A program made the position numbers and the translations under genes. DNA of 64,000 nucleotides from Actinoplanes cyaneus. Lineage in GTDB: Bacteria; Actinomycetota; Actinomycetes; Mycobacteriales; Micromonosporaceae. Shown here one piece after another: positions 18,675 to 26,186 of the stretch. The first letter of the stretch is position 1, and every line of letters begins with the position of its first letter. The notes beneath the pieces were generated by a model, which searched no databases, had not been told where the DNA came from, and worked only from the letters and a program-made list of their open reading frames with translations. The stretch lies in the NCBI RefSeq assembly GCF_016862095.1, contig NZ_BOMH01000058.1, forward strand, positions 1 through 64,000, in the 5' to 3' direction.

Positions 18675-19292
18675 TCATATCGATGAAGACTCATCCGCCC
18701 GTTGAAAGAGGAAAACAAATCTCGGTGGACCACGTCCGTCGGGCACCTTCCTGCCACGGTGACAAAAAGCAATTGTGGTTGCCCTGAGCCCAGCCATCGC
18801 TCGGTGACCACGGCGGACCCGGCGGCATCCCACCTTATCGAGTGCCACCTTGACCACCACCACACACCAGCCCACTAGAACAATGAACAACCCAGCTCGC
18901 CCACGGTCGGACTCAAGTGGCGGAATCGCAGGTGACGGCGCCCCGGCCACCCGCACCGGTGATGCTTCATCGAGAGCTCGCTCTGCCGCTGGGACAGCAA
19001 CCGGAACCGGCGCGCTCGGGACAGGATCCGCTGGCCGCGGCTGCGCGGGGACCACTGGCGTCGCCTGTCGCCGCTGATCATCATCCCCGGCGGTGACGGC
19101 CGCCCATGCCGCCGGAGCACCCCATCCCGCCCGCACCAGCTTCCGGGCATGGCGCTGCCGTAAACCCCAGGCGCGGTGCCGTTCATGGTCGCGCCGAAAC
19201 TCCTCAGCCTCGGCCGAGTAATTGCGCGCCAAGGTTCGATCCCGCATTCCCGCGAGTTCGGCTCGGCTGAACAACGACATCTGCGCCACCAT
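18675..19292 (-). CDS. hypothetical protein with one transmembrane segment
   Basis: The frame from ATG 19292 (or 19280) encodes about 205 residues. A charged N-terminal block (MSLFSRAELAGMRDRTLARN, then YSAEAEEFRRDHERHRAWG) looks like conserved coding sequence and, from memory, recurs in small actinomycete proteins. A Pro/Ala-rich linker and one hydrophobic helix (AGLFIVLVGWCVVVVKVAL) follow. After the helix the sequence becomes lower in G+C and protein-like character fades, so a frameshift or recent loss of the true C-terminus is possible. Function unknown. The 190 bases between its end and the MazG-like gene show nothing recognisable. Confidence 0.5.
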   Translation of the reverse strand: MVAQMSLFSRAELAGMRDRTLARNYSAEAEEFRRDHERHRAWGLRQRHARKLVRAGWGAPAAWAAVTAGDDDQRRQATPVVPAQPRPADPVPSAPVPVAVPAAERALDEASPVRVAGAPSPAIPPLESDRGRAGLFIVLVGWCVVVVKVALDKVGCRRVRRGHRAMAGLRATTIAFCHRGRKVPDGRGPPRFVFLFQRADESSSI

Positions 19293-19512
19293 TACATTGT
19301 CCCAGCCCCGGAAACGCTGGTGTAAGCGCCGAAACGTGCCAAAAACCAGCTCCTGCGGACGGCATCGAAACGGAAATGAGCACCGAACCGCGACGATGGC
19401 TGAGCTGCCGTCATCTGCCACCGAATGGAGGAAGGCGCGGCGTGCCGACCGGAACCGCTGTTGCCTCCGGCAGGCCGGTGCGGGCTTTCTTCTGATCTTG
19501 TGGGGTGACCGT

Positions 19513-19641
19513 GCCCCGCCACGGACGTCGCCCTGGAGGGGTTCGCGTTCTGGGCGCGCCAGCGCCCTGCGAGCCCCGGAAGGGTCCCCGCGGGAGCAGC
19601 CCAGAGTGACCACAGCGGAGAGGGGACATGAAGATCTTGAT
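19513..19641 (+). repeat. dispersed ~130-bp repeat, copy A
   Basis: This stretch, from the ACGGACGTCGCCCTGGAGGG block to GGACATGAAGATCTTGAT, reappears in reverse orientation at 22391-22519 with roughly 80-85% identity by eye. Shared blocks include CCTCCAGGGCGA, GCGCCCAGAACGCGAA, CGCGGGGACCCTT and AAGATCTTCATGTCC (as read on the minus strand). It has no open coding frame of its own and fills most of the gap between the hypothetical protein (19292) and the lipoprotein gene (19689). Confidence 0.8.
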
Positions 19642-19688
19642 CTACGTTTGTCCGTTCCCGATCCCCGGCCGCCCTCGTTGAGCCGGGC

Positions 19689-20093
19689 ATGTCTCGCAAG
19701 CTTGTCATCGCCGTCGCCGCGTTCGCCGTCTGCCTCACCGGGTGTTCCAGCGGTTCCCCGTCGACGATCGCCCCGGCCGCGCAGAACTCCGCCGCGGTGC
19801 AGTCGCAGCCTGACCTGCGGGCCAGCGTGGAGGCGCAGCTCGGGTTCCCGCCGAAGCCGGACACGACGACCACCAAGGCCTACCTCGCCGATCTGAAGAG
19901 CATCGATCCGGCGCTGGTCTCCTCGCAGGACCCGGAGGTGCTGGTCAACCGCGGCCGGGACCAGTGCCGCGACCTCAAGGCGCGCCCGGAGAAGGAGTGG
20001 GTGACCGTCGCCAGCCAGCGGTTCAGCACCCAACAGGCCGCGGCTACGAAGATCATCAAGGTGGTACGGGCGCGGCTCTGCCCGCAGTTCTGA
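19689..20093 (+). CDS. DUF732-like lipoprotein
   Basis: The 134-residue secreted lipoprotein has signal peptide MSRKLVIAVAAFAVC with lipobox LTGC (Cys19). The mature part carries a helical C-terminal domain (TKAYLADLKSIDPAL...NRGRDQCRDLKA...RLCP) with two Cys that could form a disulfide, as in the actinobacterial DUF732 family. Function of that family is unknown. It lies just inside copy A of the dispersed repeat and 60 bases before a LacI regulator on the same strand, but co-regulation is unproven. Confidence 0.75.
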   Translation: MSRKLVIAVAAFAVCLTGCSSGSPSTIAPAAQNSAAVQSQPDLRASVEAQLGFPPKPDTTTTKAYLADLKSIDPALVSSQDPEVLVNRGRDQCRDLKARPEKEWVTVASQRFSTQQAAATKIIKVVRARLCPQF

Positions 20094-20153
20094 CCATCGA
20101 GGTGGCCGCGATTCCCGGTTGACGCGTCGCCCTGGCATGGACGAACCTCAATC

Positions 20154-21170
20154 ATGACTTCGTCAAGGGTGACGATGGAGCACATCGCGCGCATCGCCGG
20201 TGTCTCCGTGCCGACCGTGTCCCGGGTGCTCAACGGGCGTGACGGCGTCTCGTCGCTGACCCGGGAGCGGGTCGAGGACCTGCTGCGCGAGCACGGATAT
20301 CGCGCGCGGCACCCGGCCCGGTCCGGTGAGATCGCGCTGATCGACGTGATCTTCCCGGAGATCGACTGCGCGTGGGAGTCCGAGCACATCCGGGGCATCG
20401 AGGCGGTGGCGAGCGCGGCCGGCGTCGCGATGGTGGTCTCCTCGCTCACCGGCGGCCCGGTCGCGACCGGCCAACTGCTCCGGCGGCTGCGGCTGGGCCG
20501 CACCGACGGGGTGATCCTGGCAGGCGGCAGCTCGGCCGGCACCATGCGTGCCGCGCTGAGCAGCCTCAACGTCCCGGTGGTCGCGCTCGACCCGGCGTCC
20601 CGGCTCGTCGGCGAGGTGCCGACGGTCGGCGCGGCGAACTTCGCCGGGGCGTACAACGCCACTCGCCACCTGATGGATCTCGGTCACCGGCGGATCGCGA
20701 TGATCGCCGGGCACCCGGAGATCAGGTGCAGCCAGGCGCGTCTCGACGGCTATCGGGCCGCGCTCGGCCGGGAGGGTGTCGTCGAGCCCGGAGAGTTCTC
20801 CTTCGAGTCCGGGCTCACCGCCGCACGCCGGCTGCTGGCTGCCGCCGAGCCGCCGACCGCGATCTTCGCGGCCAACGACTTCATGGCGCTCGGTGTCTAC
20901 GAGGCGGCCCGCCGGCTCGGAATCTCCATCCCGGCGCGGCTCAGCGTCGTCGGGTTCGACGATCTGCCCGGGGCGCGGTGGGCGTCGCCGCCGCTGACCA
21001 CGATCCGGCAGCCGCTGCGCGACATGGGCCGCACGGCCGCCGGGACACTGCTCTCGCTGGCCCGCGGCGAGTCGATCGACCCCCACGTGCGGATGACGAC
21101 GAGCCTGATCGTGCGGGAGAGCACGTCACAGCAGGGCGGCGTCCAGCTCGGCGGCGAGCGCTTCGGGTAA
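20154..21170 (+). CDS. LacI-family transcriptional regulator
   Basis: The 338-residue protein begins with the LacI helix-turn-helix (MEHIARIAGVSVPTVSRVLN, residues 8-27) and hinge helix. A periplasmic-binding-like sensor domain follows with FAANDFMALGVYEAARRLG and the C-terminal VVGFDDLPGARWASPPLTTI block. Such proteins usually repress sugar-use genes and release DNA on sugar binding. No transport or catabolic gene is adjacent, so the target is unknown; the GH43 gene at 57 kb has a LacI-type operator but there is no direct evidence of a link. Its 3' end overlaps the converging nucleotidyltransferase gene by 45 bases. Confidence 0.93.
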   Translation: MTSSRVTMEHIARIAGVSVPTVSRVLNGRDGVSSLTRERVEDLLREHGYRARHPARSGEIALIDVIFPEIDCAWESEHIRGIEAVASAAGVAMVVSSLTGGPVATGQLLRRLRLGRTDGVILAGGSSAGTMRAALSSLNVPVVALDPASRLVGEVPTVGAANFAGAYNATRHLMDLGHRRIAMIAGHPEIRCSQARLDGYRAALGREGVVEPGEFSFESGLTAARRLLAAAEPPTAIFAANDFMALGVYEAARRLGISIPARLSVVGFDDLPGARWASPPLTTIRQPLRDMGRTAAGTLLSLARGESIDPHVRMTTSLIVRESTSQQGGVQLGGERFG

Positions 21171-21839
21171 CCCGGCGTAGTCACGCCCGAGCCTCCACGC
21201 CGCTGCCAGCGCGGCGGTCACCGACTCCGGGTCGGCGGTCGCCGTGGCCCGGTGCAGGGCGGCGACGACGTGCTGCGGCAGGTCTGTCTCGGCAGCCCGG
21301 GACGGGGTGAGCCAGTGCTCGGTGTGACCCTCGGCGAGCCGGGCCAGCCACAGCAAGTGCCGCTGGACGTGCGCCAGGGCGTCGATCGCGCGCAGCAACT
21401 CGCCACGCTGGGTGACACGGTGCGTGAGGACGAGCCAGTTCGCGAAGCGGCCGCCTAGGTCGGGCCGGTCCTCCACCGGCACCGGCCTTCCGACGGCGGC
21501 ACGCAGCGCACCCGTGCGATCGACGATGATCTCCACGTCCCGCATCGGCCACGTCGACACGACAGAGACGTCCTGATGGAAGTGGAACTCGCCCCGGATC
21601 AGGCCCGGGAAGAACGCCACGTGCGCACCGAACTCGTTGACGGCCACGTGCCGGATCGGGCCGATCCGGCGCAACCATTCACCCGCGTCGACCTCGACGT
21701 CACTGAACAGCCAGAACTCGATGTCACTGTGCTCGTCCGCCTCGCCGGTGACGAACGAGCCGTACATCAGCGCCGCCGTGAGCCGGTCGTCGGCCCGGCA
21801 CAGGTCCCGGACCCGGTCGATCAACCGGTGCTGGATCAC
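21126..21839 (-). CDS. lincosamide-nucleotidyltransferase-like protein (Lnu(F)-type)
   Basis: The 237-residue protein matches the Lnu(B)/Lnu(F) layout. The opening is IQHRLIDRVRDLCRADDRL, then the nucleotidyltransferase core MYGSFVTGEADEHSDIEFW (GS at 27-28, metal-binding D39 and E41). NEFG and LIRGEFHFHQDV follow, with a helical C-terminal domain (RHLLWLARLAEGHTEHWLTP). Lnu enzymes inactivate lincosamides by adenylylation; substrate here is unknown and may not be an antibiotic. The start is GTG 21839, whose GTGA overlaps the stop of the Asp23 gene, so the two are coupled. Confidence 0.82.
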   Translation of the reverse strand: MIQHRLIDRVRDLCRADDRLTAALMYGSFVTGEADEHSDIEFWLFSDVEVDAGEWLRRIGPIRHVAVNEFGAHVAFFPGLIRGEFHFHQDVSVVSTWPMRDVEIIVDRTGALRAAVGRPVPVEDRPDLGGRFANWLVLTHRVTQRGELLRAIDALAHVQRHLLWLARLAEGHTEHWLTPSRAAETDLPQHVVAALHRATATADPESVTAALAAAWRLGRDYAGLPEALAAELDAALL

Positions 21840-22303
21840 TCCGGCATCAGGATGTCGTCGACCTTGACCTTGCAGGTGTTGACGTGCACGCCGTACTTCT
21901 CGACCGCCTCGATCACCCGCGACCGCACCTCGCCGGTGACCTCGGACACCACCTCGCCCGCCCGCAGGCACAGGACCACGGTGAGGTCCACATAGGTGCC
22001 GTCGACCTTGGCCGACACGCCGCGCGTCGCGTCACCGACCTTGTCCAGGCCGACCTTGTCCAGCACCGTGTTGAAGAACCGTGCCACGTCCCCGCCCAGC
22101 TCGGCCACCCCGGGCACCGACCGGGCCGCGGCGGCGGCAAGTTTCTCCACCACCTCGCGCTCGAAAACGGTGTCCCCGCGATAGGCGGCCGCCTCGATCA
22201 CCTCGGCCCCGCCGTGCTGCGGCGGCACCGGCTGCGCGTGGGCCACCAGGGGAAGGCGTAGCTCCTGCGTACGGTCCGCGTGAAACTCGGACTCGTCGTT
22301 CAT
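21836..22303 (-). CDS. Asp23/Gls24 family envelope-stress protein
   Basis: The 155-residue protein has an acidic N-terminal extension and an Asp23/Gls24 domain: VFEREVVEKLAAAAARSVPG, then VDLTVVLCLRAGEVVSEVTGEVRSRVIEAVEKYGVHV as the beta-alpha core. Asp23-family proteins are often envelope-associated or alkaline-shock proteins and are multi-copy in actinomycetes. The ATG at 22303 is preceded by a GGGATCGG-type weak ribosome site. It leads a two-gene unit with the Lnu-like gene. An unusual pairing, so functional connection is uncertain. Confidence 0.85.
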   Translation of the reverse strand: MNDESEFHADRTQELRLPLVAHAQPVPPQHGGAEVIEAAAYRGDTVFEREVVEKLAAAAARSVPGVAELGGDVARFFNTVLDKVGLDKVGDATRGVSAKVDGTYVDLTVVLCLRAGEVVSEVTGEVRSRVIEAVEKYGVHVNTCKVKVDDILMPE

Positions 22304-22390
22304 CTTGGCCGATCCCTCCGTGGATTTTCGCGCCGAGCCTACAAGAGATCGTTCGCGGACAAGATCTTGTGGCACCCCAGGACGATCACA

Positions 22391-22519
22391 TTCAAGATCT
22401 TCATGTCCCATGTCCGCTGTGGTCCGGATCGTCGCTCCCGCGGGGACCCTTGCGGGCTTCGCAGGGCGCTGACGCGCCCAGAACGCGAAACCCTCCAGGG
22501 CGATCTCCGTGGCTGGTCC
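22391..22519 (-). repeat. dispersed ~130-bp repeat, copy B (inverted relative to copy A)
   Basis: This starts TTCAAGATCTTCATGTCC and ends near CCTCCAGGGCGATCTCCGTGG. Read on this strand it aligns over its length with the reverse complement of 19513-19641, with the differences clustered just after the ATGTCC block. Together the copies bracket about 2.75 kb holding four genes (lipoprotein, LacI, Lnu-like, Asp23). No transposase is present. Confidence 0.8.
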
Positions 22520-22552
22520 CGCTCAAAGCAGCAAACCCGCCCACGACTCCCG

Positions 22553-22745
22553 CCCGCGGCAGACCCCCGCCCATCGAAGTCCGGGCAGAGCCCGCCCGTG
22601 AAAGTCCGAGGCAGAGCCCGCCCGTGGAGGTCCGAGGCAGAGCCCGCCGTGAAGTCCGGGACAGAGCCCCGCCTGTGGAGGTCCGCGGCAGAGCTCCGCC
22701 CGTGGAAGTCCGGGGGCAGAGCCCCGCCCGTGGAAGCCCGCGACC
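22553..22745. repeat. degenerate tandem repeat, ~25-28 bp unit
   Basis: About seven units of the form GTCCGAGGCAGAGCCCGCCC followed by GTGGA run head to tail, differing by small substitutions and one- to three-base indels. Frames through it give only low-complexity sequence, so it is treated as non-coding. It lies between repeat copy B and the first large palindrome. Confidence 0.75.
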
Positions 22746-22780
22746 GATGCGGTGGTCCCGGCCGCAGCGCGCTCACCCTC

Positions 22781-22837
22781 CCGGCTGGTTCTCATGGGCG
22801 TTATTCGGGACGAATAACGCCCATGAGAACCAGCCGG
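22781..22837. repeat. large palindromic element, copy 1 (GGGAC loop type)
   Basis: A perfect 27-bp inverted repeat with a three-base spacer. The left arm (22781-22807) reads CCGGCTGGTTCTCATGGGCG then TTATTCG; the right arm is 22811-22837. The centre reads TTATTCGGGACGAATAA. No T-run follows on either strand. It belongs to a family with copies at 23150, 38007, 60743 and 60889, and a divergent one at 55803. Confidence 0.9.
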
Positions 22838-22904
22838 CAACCGCGACCCGCGCCGCGGCCTTGACCCGATGCCGTGCTCGCGGACGCCCGCCGCCAGGTG
22901 CTCC

Positions 22905-23147
22905 CGAGCCCGGGCAGCGCCGTGGTCCCAGGCCCGGGGTGACGCCGTGGTGCCCGGCCCGGGACAGCGCCGTGCTCGCGGACGTCCGGCCGTCAGGTTG
23001 TCCCAGGCCCGGGGTAACGCCGTGGTCCCGGGTCCGGGGCAGCGCCGTGCTCGCGACGTCCGGCCGTCAGGTGGTCCCGGGCGCCTGGGCAGTGCCGTGG
23101 TCCTGGGCTCGGGTAGCGCCGTGGTCCTGGGGCCGGGGCAGTGCGGG
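22905..23147. repeat. degenerate GC-rich tandem repeat
   Basis: Units related to GCCGTGGTCCCGGGCCCGGG with GCAGC spacers recur about eight times. Some are interleaved with a longer GCTCGCGGACGTCCGGCCGTC unit that appears twice, giving a higher-order period near 108 bases. No coding potential is apparent. It fills the space between palindrome copies 1 and 2. Confidence 0.7.
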
Positions 23148-23149
23148 GT

Positions 23150-23206
23150 CCGGCTGGTTCTCATGGGCGTAATGAGGCACGAATTGCGCCCATGAGAACC
23201 AGCCGG
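23150..23206. repeat. large palindromic element, copy 2 (GAGGCACGA loop type)
   Basis: Perfect 20-bp arms CCGGCTGGTTCTCATGGGCG (23150-23169) and their complement (23187-23206) extend inward through TAAT/ATTG with one G-T pair. The loop is GAGGCACGA, identical to the loop of the 38-kb copy. It lies 90 bases downstream of the end of the GGDEF-EAL gene (which stops at 23296 on the minus strand). Confidence 0.88.
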
Positions 23207-23295
23207 GAGGGCGAGACGCGCTGCGGGCTTGGGCCGGCGCGGAGCTTGCGGGCGGGACGACACGGGGCCGGGCCCACGGCGTACGGGAAGAGAAG

Positions 23296-25332
23296 TCAGC
23301 GGACCGTGAGGGCGGGGCCGGAGTTGTGCAACAGCGGAGGCATCGCGGCGGCCGGCAGCGGCCGGGAGAAGAGGTATCCCTGACCGGTGTCGCAGCCCAG
23401 GTGACGCAGCCGATCGGCCTGCGGTCGCGTCTCGACGGCCTCGGCGGTGACCGTCACGCCCAGCACATGCGCGAGCTGGATGATCGTCTCGACGATCTGC
23501 TCGTCGACGGTGGCCACCGACGCCGGGTCGCGCAGGCCGTCGACGAACGGGCCGGCCAGTTTGAGGATGTGGATCGGGAGCCGGCGCAGGTAGGCGAGGT
23601 TGGAGTAGCCGGTGCCGAAGTCGTCGATGGCGATCCGGATGCCGCTGGCGGCGAGCACGTCGAGGGCGGCGAGCGGCGCCCCGTCGGCGTCCATGATCGC
23701 GCTCTCGGTCAGCTCGAGGACGAGCAGGCGCGGGTCGAGCCCGGTGTCCGCGAGGATCTTGGCGACCTCGGCGGGGAAGGCGGGCTCGCGGGCCTGCGCG
23801 ACGGTCACGTTCACGCTGACGAAGACTGGATTGTCGGGGAACCGGCGGGCCCACTCCGCGCCCTGCGCACACGCGCGCTGCAGCACGTGCCGGCCGAGCG
23901 CGACGATCACCCCGGTCTCCTCGGCGAGCGGGATGAACGAGTCCGGCGAGAGCAGGCCCCGCGCGGGATGCCGCCACCGGACCAGCGCCTCGACGCCGCG
24001 TAACCGTTCGTCGGCGAGGGACACCAGCGGCTGGTAGACGACGGTGAACTCGTCGCGGTCCAGGGCGTCGGGCATGTCGGCGGCGAGGGCGTAACGGGCG
24101 GCCTGCCGGGCGTTGCGGTCCGCGTCGTACATCACGTAGCGGGCGCGGCCCTCGGACTTGGCGGTGTAGAGGGTGAGGTCCGCCGCTTTCATCAGCTCGG
24201 CGGGCGTGGTCCCGGCGACGTCGCTGTCGACCACGCCGATGCTGGCCGAGACGCGCAGGCGGTGGCGGCCGATCTCGTACGGCCGGGTCAGTGCCGTGAA
24301 AGCACGTTCGGCGAGCGCCCGCATCTCCTCGGGCCCGGACGGGTCGCGGACGGCGAGCACGAACTCGTCGCCGCTCATCCGTCCCGCGATCCGGCACGGC
24401 TCGTCCGCACAGTCGGTGAGCCGTTCCGCGACGGCGACGAGCAGCGCGTCGCCGACCTGGTGGCCGAGCGTGTCGTTGACCCGTTTGAAGCCGTCCAGGT
24501 CCAGGTAGCAGAGCCCGACCCGCCCGGCCCGCTCGAAGATCGTGTCGAGGTGCGCGGCGATCATCGTCCGGTTCGGCAGGCCGGTCAGCGGGTCGTGGGT
24601 CGCCTGATGCTGCAGGCTGTCCTTGAGCCGGCGCCGGTCGGTGATGTCCTGCAGCATCACCATGGTCAGCTCGGGGATGCCGTGCTCGTCGCGGATCAGC
24701 GACGACGTCATGTCGGTCCAGACGGCGCTGCCGTCGGCGCGGAAGTACGCCTTCTCCAGCCGCACGTGGTCGCGTTCCCCGCGGACCATCTCCTCGTAGA
24801 GCCGCCACATGCCGGGCGGGTCGCTCGGGTGGCTCAGCTGCGGGACGGTCATCGCGCACAACTCGTCGTGCGAGAAGCCGAGCAGGTCGGCGAAGGCCTG
24901 GTTCACCCGCACGATCCGGCCGTCCATGCGGCTGACGCCGATGGCGACCGCGGCGTTGTCGAAGATCGCCCGCAGGCGGGACTCGCTGTCGCGCAGTGCT
25001 CGCTCGACACCCGCGTGCGCGTCGAGCACGGCCCGGGAGAGCTGCTCCTGCTCGGCCATCGTGGTCTCGCGCAGGGCTTGGGCGAAGCCGGCGGCGACCG
25101 CGGCCTGGATCGGCAGGGGGTCGTCGAGGTGGCTGCCGATCAGGGTGATCGTCTCGGCCAGCACGGACGGGTCGGTGAGGTGCGCGGCGACGAGGGCCGC
25201 GCCGACCTCCCGGCCCGCGTACGGAAGTCGTCCGGCCAGCTGCTCCAGCAGCGCCTCGAGGTCGGCGCCGTCGAGCGGGACGAACCCCCCGTACGCGATC
25301 CGCTGCGACCAGAGGCGGGCGAAATCGGTCAC
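23296..25332 (-). CDS. PAS-GGDEF-EAL cyclic-di-GMP turnover protein
   Basis: The 678-residue soluble protein has a ~115-residue helical N-terminal region of unknown type and a PAS domain (about 118-240; RLRAIFDNAAVAIGVSRMDG). A GGDEF domain follows (THDPLTGLPNRTMI...RMSGDEFVLA), then an EAL domain (GVEALVRWRHPARGLLSP...IDDFGTGYSNLAYLRRLP...AEAVET). The active-site loop reads SGDEF instead of GGDEF, which may weaken cyclase activity, while the EAL signature looks intact. Start GTG 25332 overlaps the stop of the methyltransferase gene (GTGA), implying a two-gene transcript. PAS suggests control by a small-molecule or redox signal. Confidence 0.93.
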   Translation of the reverse strand: MTDFARLWSQRIAYGGFVPLDGADLEALLEQLAGRLPYAGREVGAALVAAHLTDPSVLAETITLIGSHLDDPLPIQAAVAAGFAQALRETTMAEQEQLSRAVLDAHAGVERALRDSESRLRAIFDNAAVAIGVSRMDGRIVRVNQAFADLLGFSHDELCAMTVPQLSHPSDPPGMWRLYEEMVRGERDHVRLEKAYFRADGSAVWTDMTSSLIRDEHGIPELTMVMLQDITDRRRLKDSLQHQATHDPLTGLPNRTMIAAHLDTIFERAGRVGLCYLDLDGFKRVNDTLGHQVGDALLVAVAERLTDCADEPCRIAGRMSGDEFVLAVRDPSGPEEMRALAERAFTALTRPYEIGRHRLRVSASIGVVDSDVAGTTPAELMKAADLTLYTAKSEGRARYVMYDADRNARQAARYALAADMPDALDRDEFTVVYQPLVSLADERLRGVEALVRWRHPARGLLSPDSFIPLAEETGVIVALGRHVLQRACAQGAEWARRFPDNPVFVSVNVTVAQAREPAFPAEVAKILADTGLDPRLLVLELTESAIMDADGAPLAALDVLAASGIRIAIDDFGTGYSNLAYLRRLPIHILKLAGPFVDGLRDPASVATVDEQIVETIIQLAHVLGVTVTAEAVETRPQADRLRHLGCDTGQGYLFSRPLPAAAMPPLLHNSGPALTVR

Positions 25333-26135
25333 GGTTTACGGCCGATGCCGGCGTACGCCCCCACTCGCTCGGGGTGCTCGTCGACGGGGTCGCTCGGGTC
25401 CGGCCGCCACTGCGGGATGAAGACCAGACCCGGCTCGACCAGGTCGAAGCCGCGGAAGTACGCGGTGATCTCCGCCGCCGAGCGCAGCACGATCTCGGTG
25501 CCGGTGCGCCCGGACAGGCGCTGCGCCTCGATCACCTCCGGCGGCTGACCGTCAGCGGTGGCGTGCGAGATCAGCAGGTGGCTGCCCGGCGCCACGGCCG
25601 CGCCGAGCGCCGCGACCAGGGACTGCGGGCCGTCGCTGTCCGGCACGAAGTGCAGCACCCCGGCGAGCAGCACGGCGACCGGCTGGGTCAGGTCCAGGCC
25701 CAGCTTCTCGGCCTCGGCCAGCACCCGGTCCACGTCGCGCATGTCGGCCAGGATCACCCCGGTCCCGTCGACGCCGGCCAGGATCGCGCGGCTGTGCTCG
25801 ACGGCGACCGGGTCGATGTCGACGTAGACGACCCGGGCGCCGGGCGCGGCCTCGAGCGCGATCTCGTGCACGTTCCCGGCGGTGGGGATGCCGGAGCCGA
25901 TGTCGAGGAACTGGCGGACGCCCTGCGCGGCCAGGTACCGCACGGCGCGGCGCAGGAAGACCCGGTTGGAGCGCATCGTCTCGCCGATGTTCGGGGTCAT
26001 CGCCGCGATCTGCTCGGCGAGCGCCCGGTCGACAGCGAAGTTGTGCGCCCCGCCGAGGAAGTAGTCATACACCCGGGCGGAGCTCGGGACGGTCACGTCG
26101 ATCCCCGCCGGCACCCAGTCGTTCGACTCCGTCAC
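25329..26135 (-). CDS. DUF574 S-adenosylmethionine-dependent methyltransferase
   Basis: The 268-residue protein has the signature of the actinobacterial SAM methyltransferase family PF04672 (DUF574). It has SARVYDYFLGGAHNFAVDR near the N-terminus, QFLDIGSGIPTAGNVHE as the SAM-binding glycine loop, RVVYVDIDPVAVEHSR, and a C-terminal GRKP end. Substrates of the family are unknown. The GTG at 26135 is preceded by GGGGGATCAC. Coupled by overlap to the PAS-GGDEF-EAL gene downstream. A second member lies at 59724. Confidence 0.92.
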   Translation of the reverse strand: MTESNDWVPAGIDVTVPSSARVYDYFLGGAHNFAVDRALAEQIAAMTPNIGETMRSNRVFLRRAVRYLAAQGVRQFLDIGSGIPTAGNVHEIALEAAPGARVVYVDIDPVAVEHSRAILAGVDGTGVILADMRDVDRVLAEAEKLGLDLTQPVAVLLAGVLHFVPDSDGPQSLVAALGAAVAPGSHLLISHATADGQPPEVIEAQRLSGRTGTEIVLRSAAEITAYFRGFDLVEPGLVFIPQWRPDPSDPVDEHPERVGAYAGIGRKP

Positions 26136-26186
26136 CGTGATCCCCCAACGATCCTCTTCGGACAGCCTGCCAAGAACCACAAATGT

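Noticed and set aside
19411..19629. Small protein encoded by the dispersed repeat
   Set aside because: The frame exists in copy A but is not preserved as an open frame with start and ribosome site in copy B.
22781..22837. Simple Rho-independent terminator
   Set aside because: No T-run, the loop and arms are conserved at distant sites, and several copies are not at gene ends; classed as a repeat family, although a termination role is not excluded.
22553..23147. CRISPR array
   Set aside because: The tandem units are GC-rich, abut each other with no unique spacers, and no cas gene is present.
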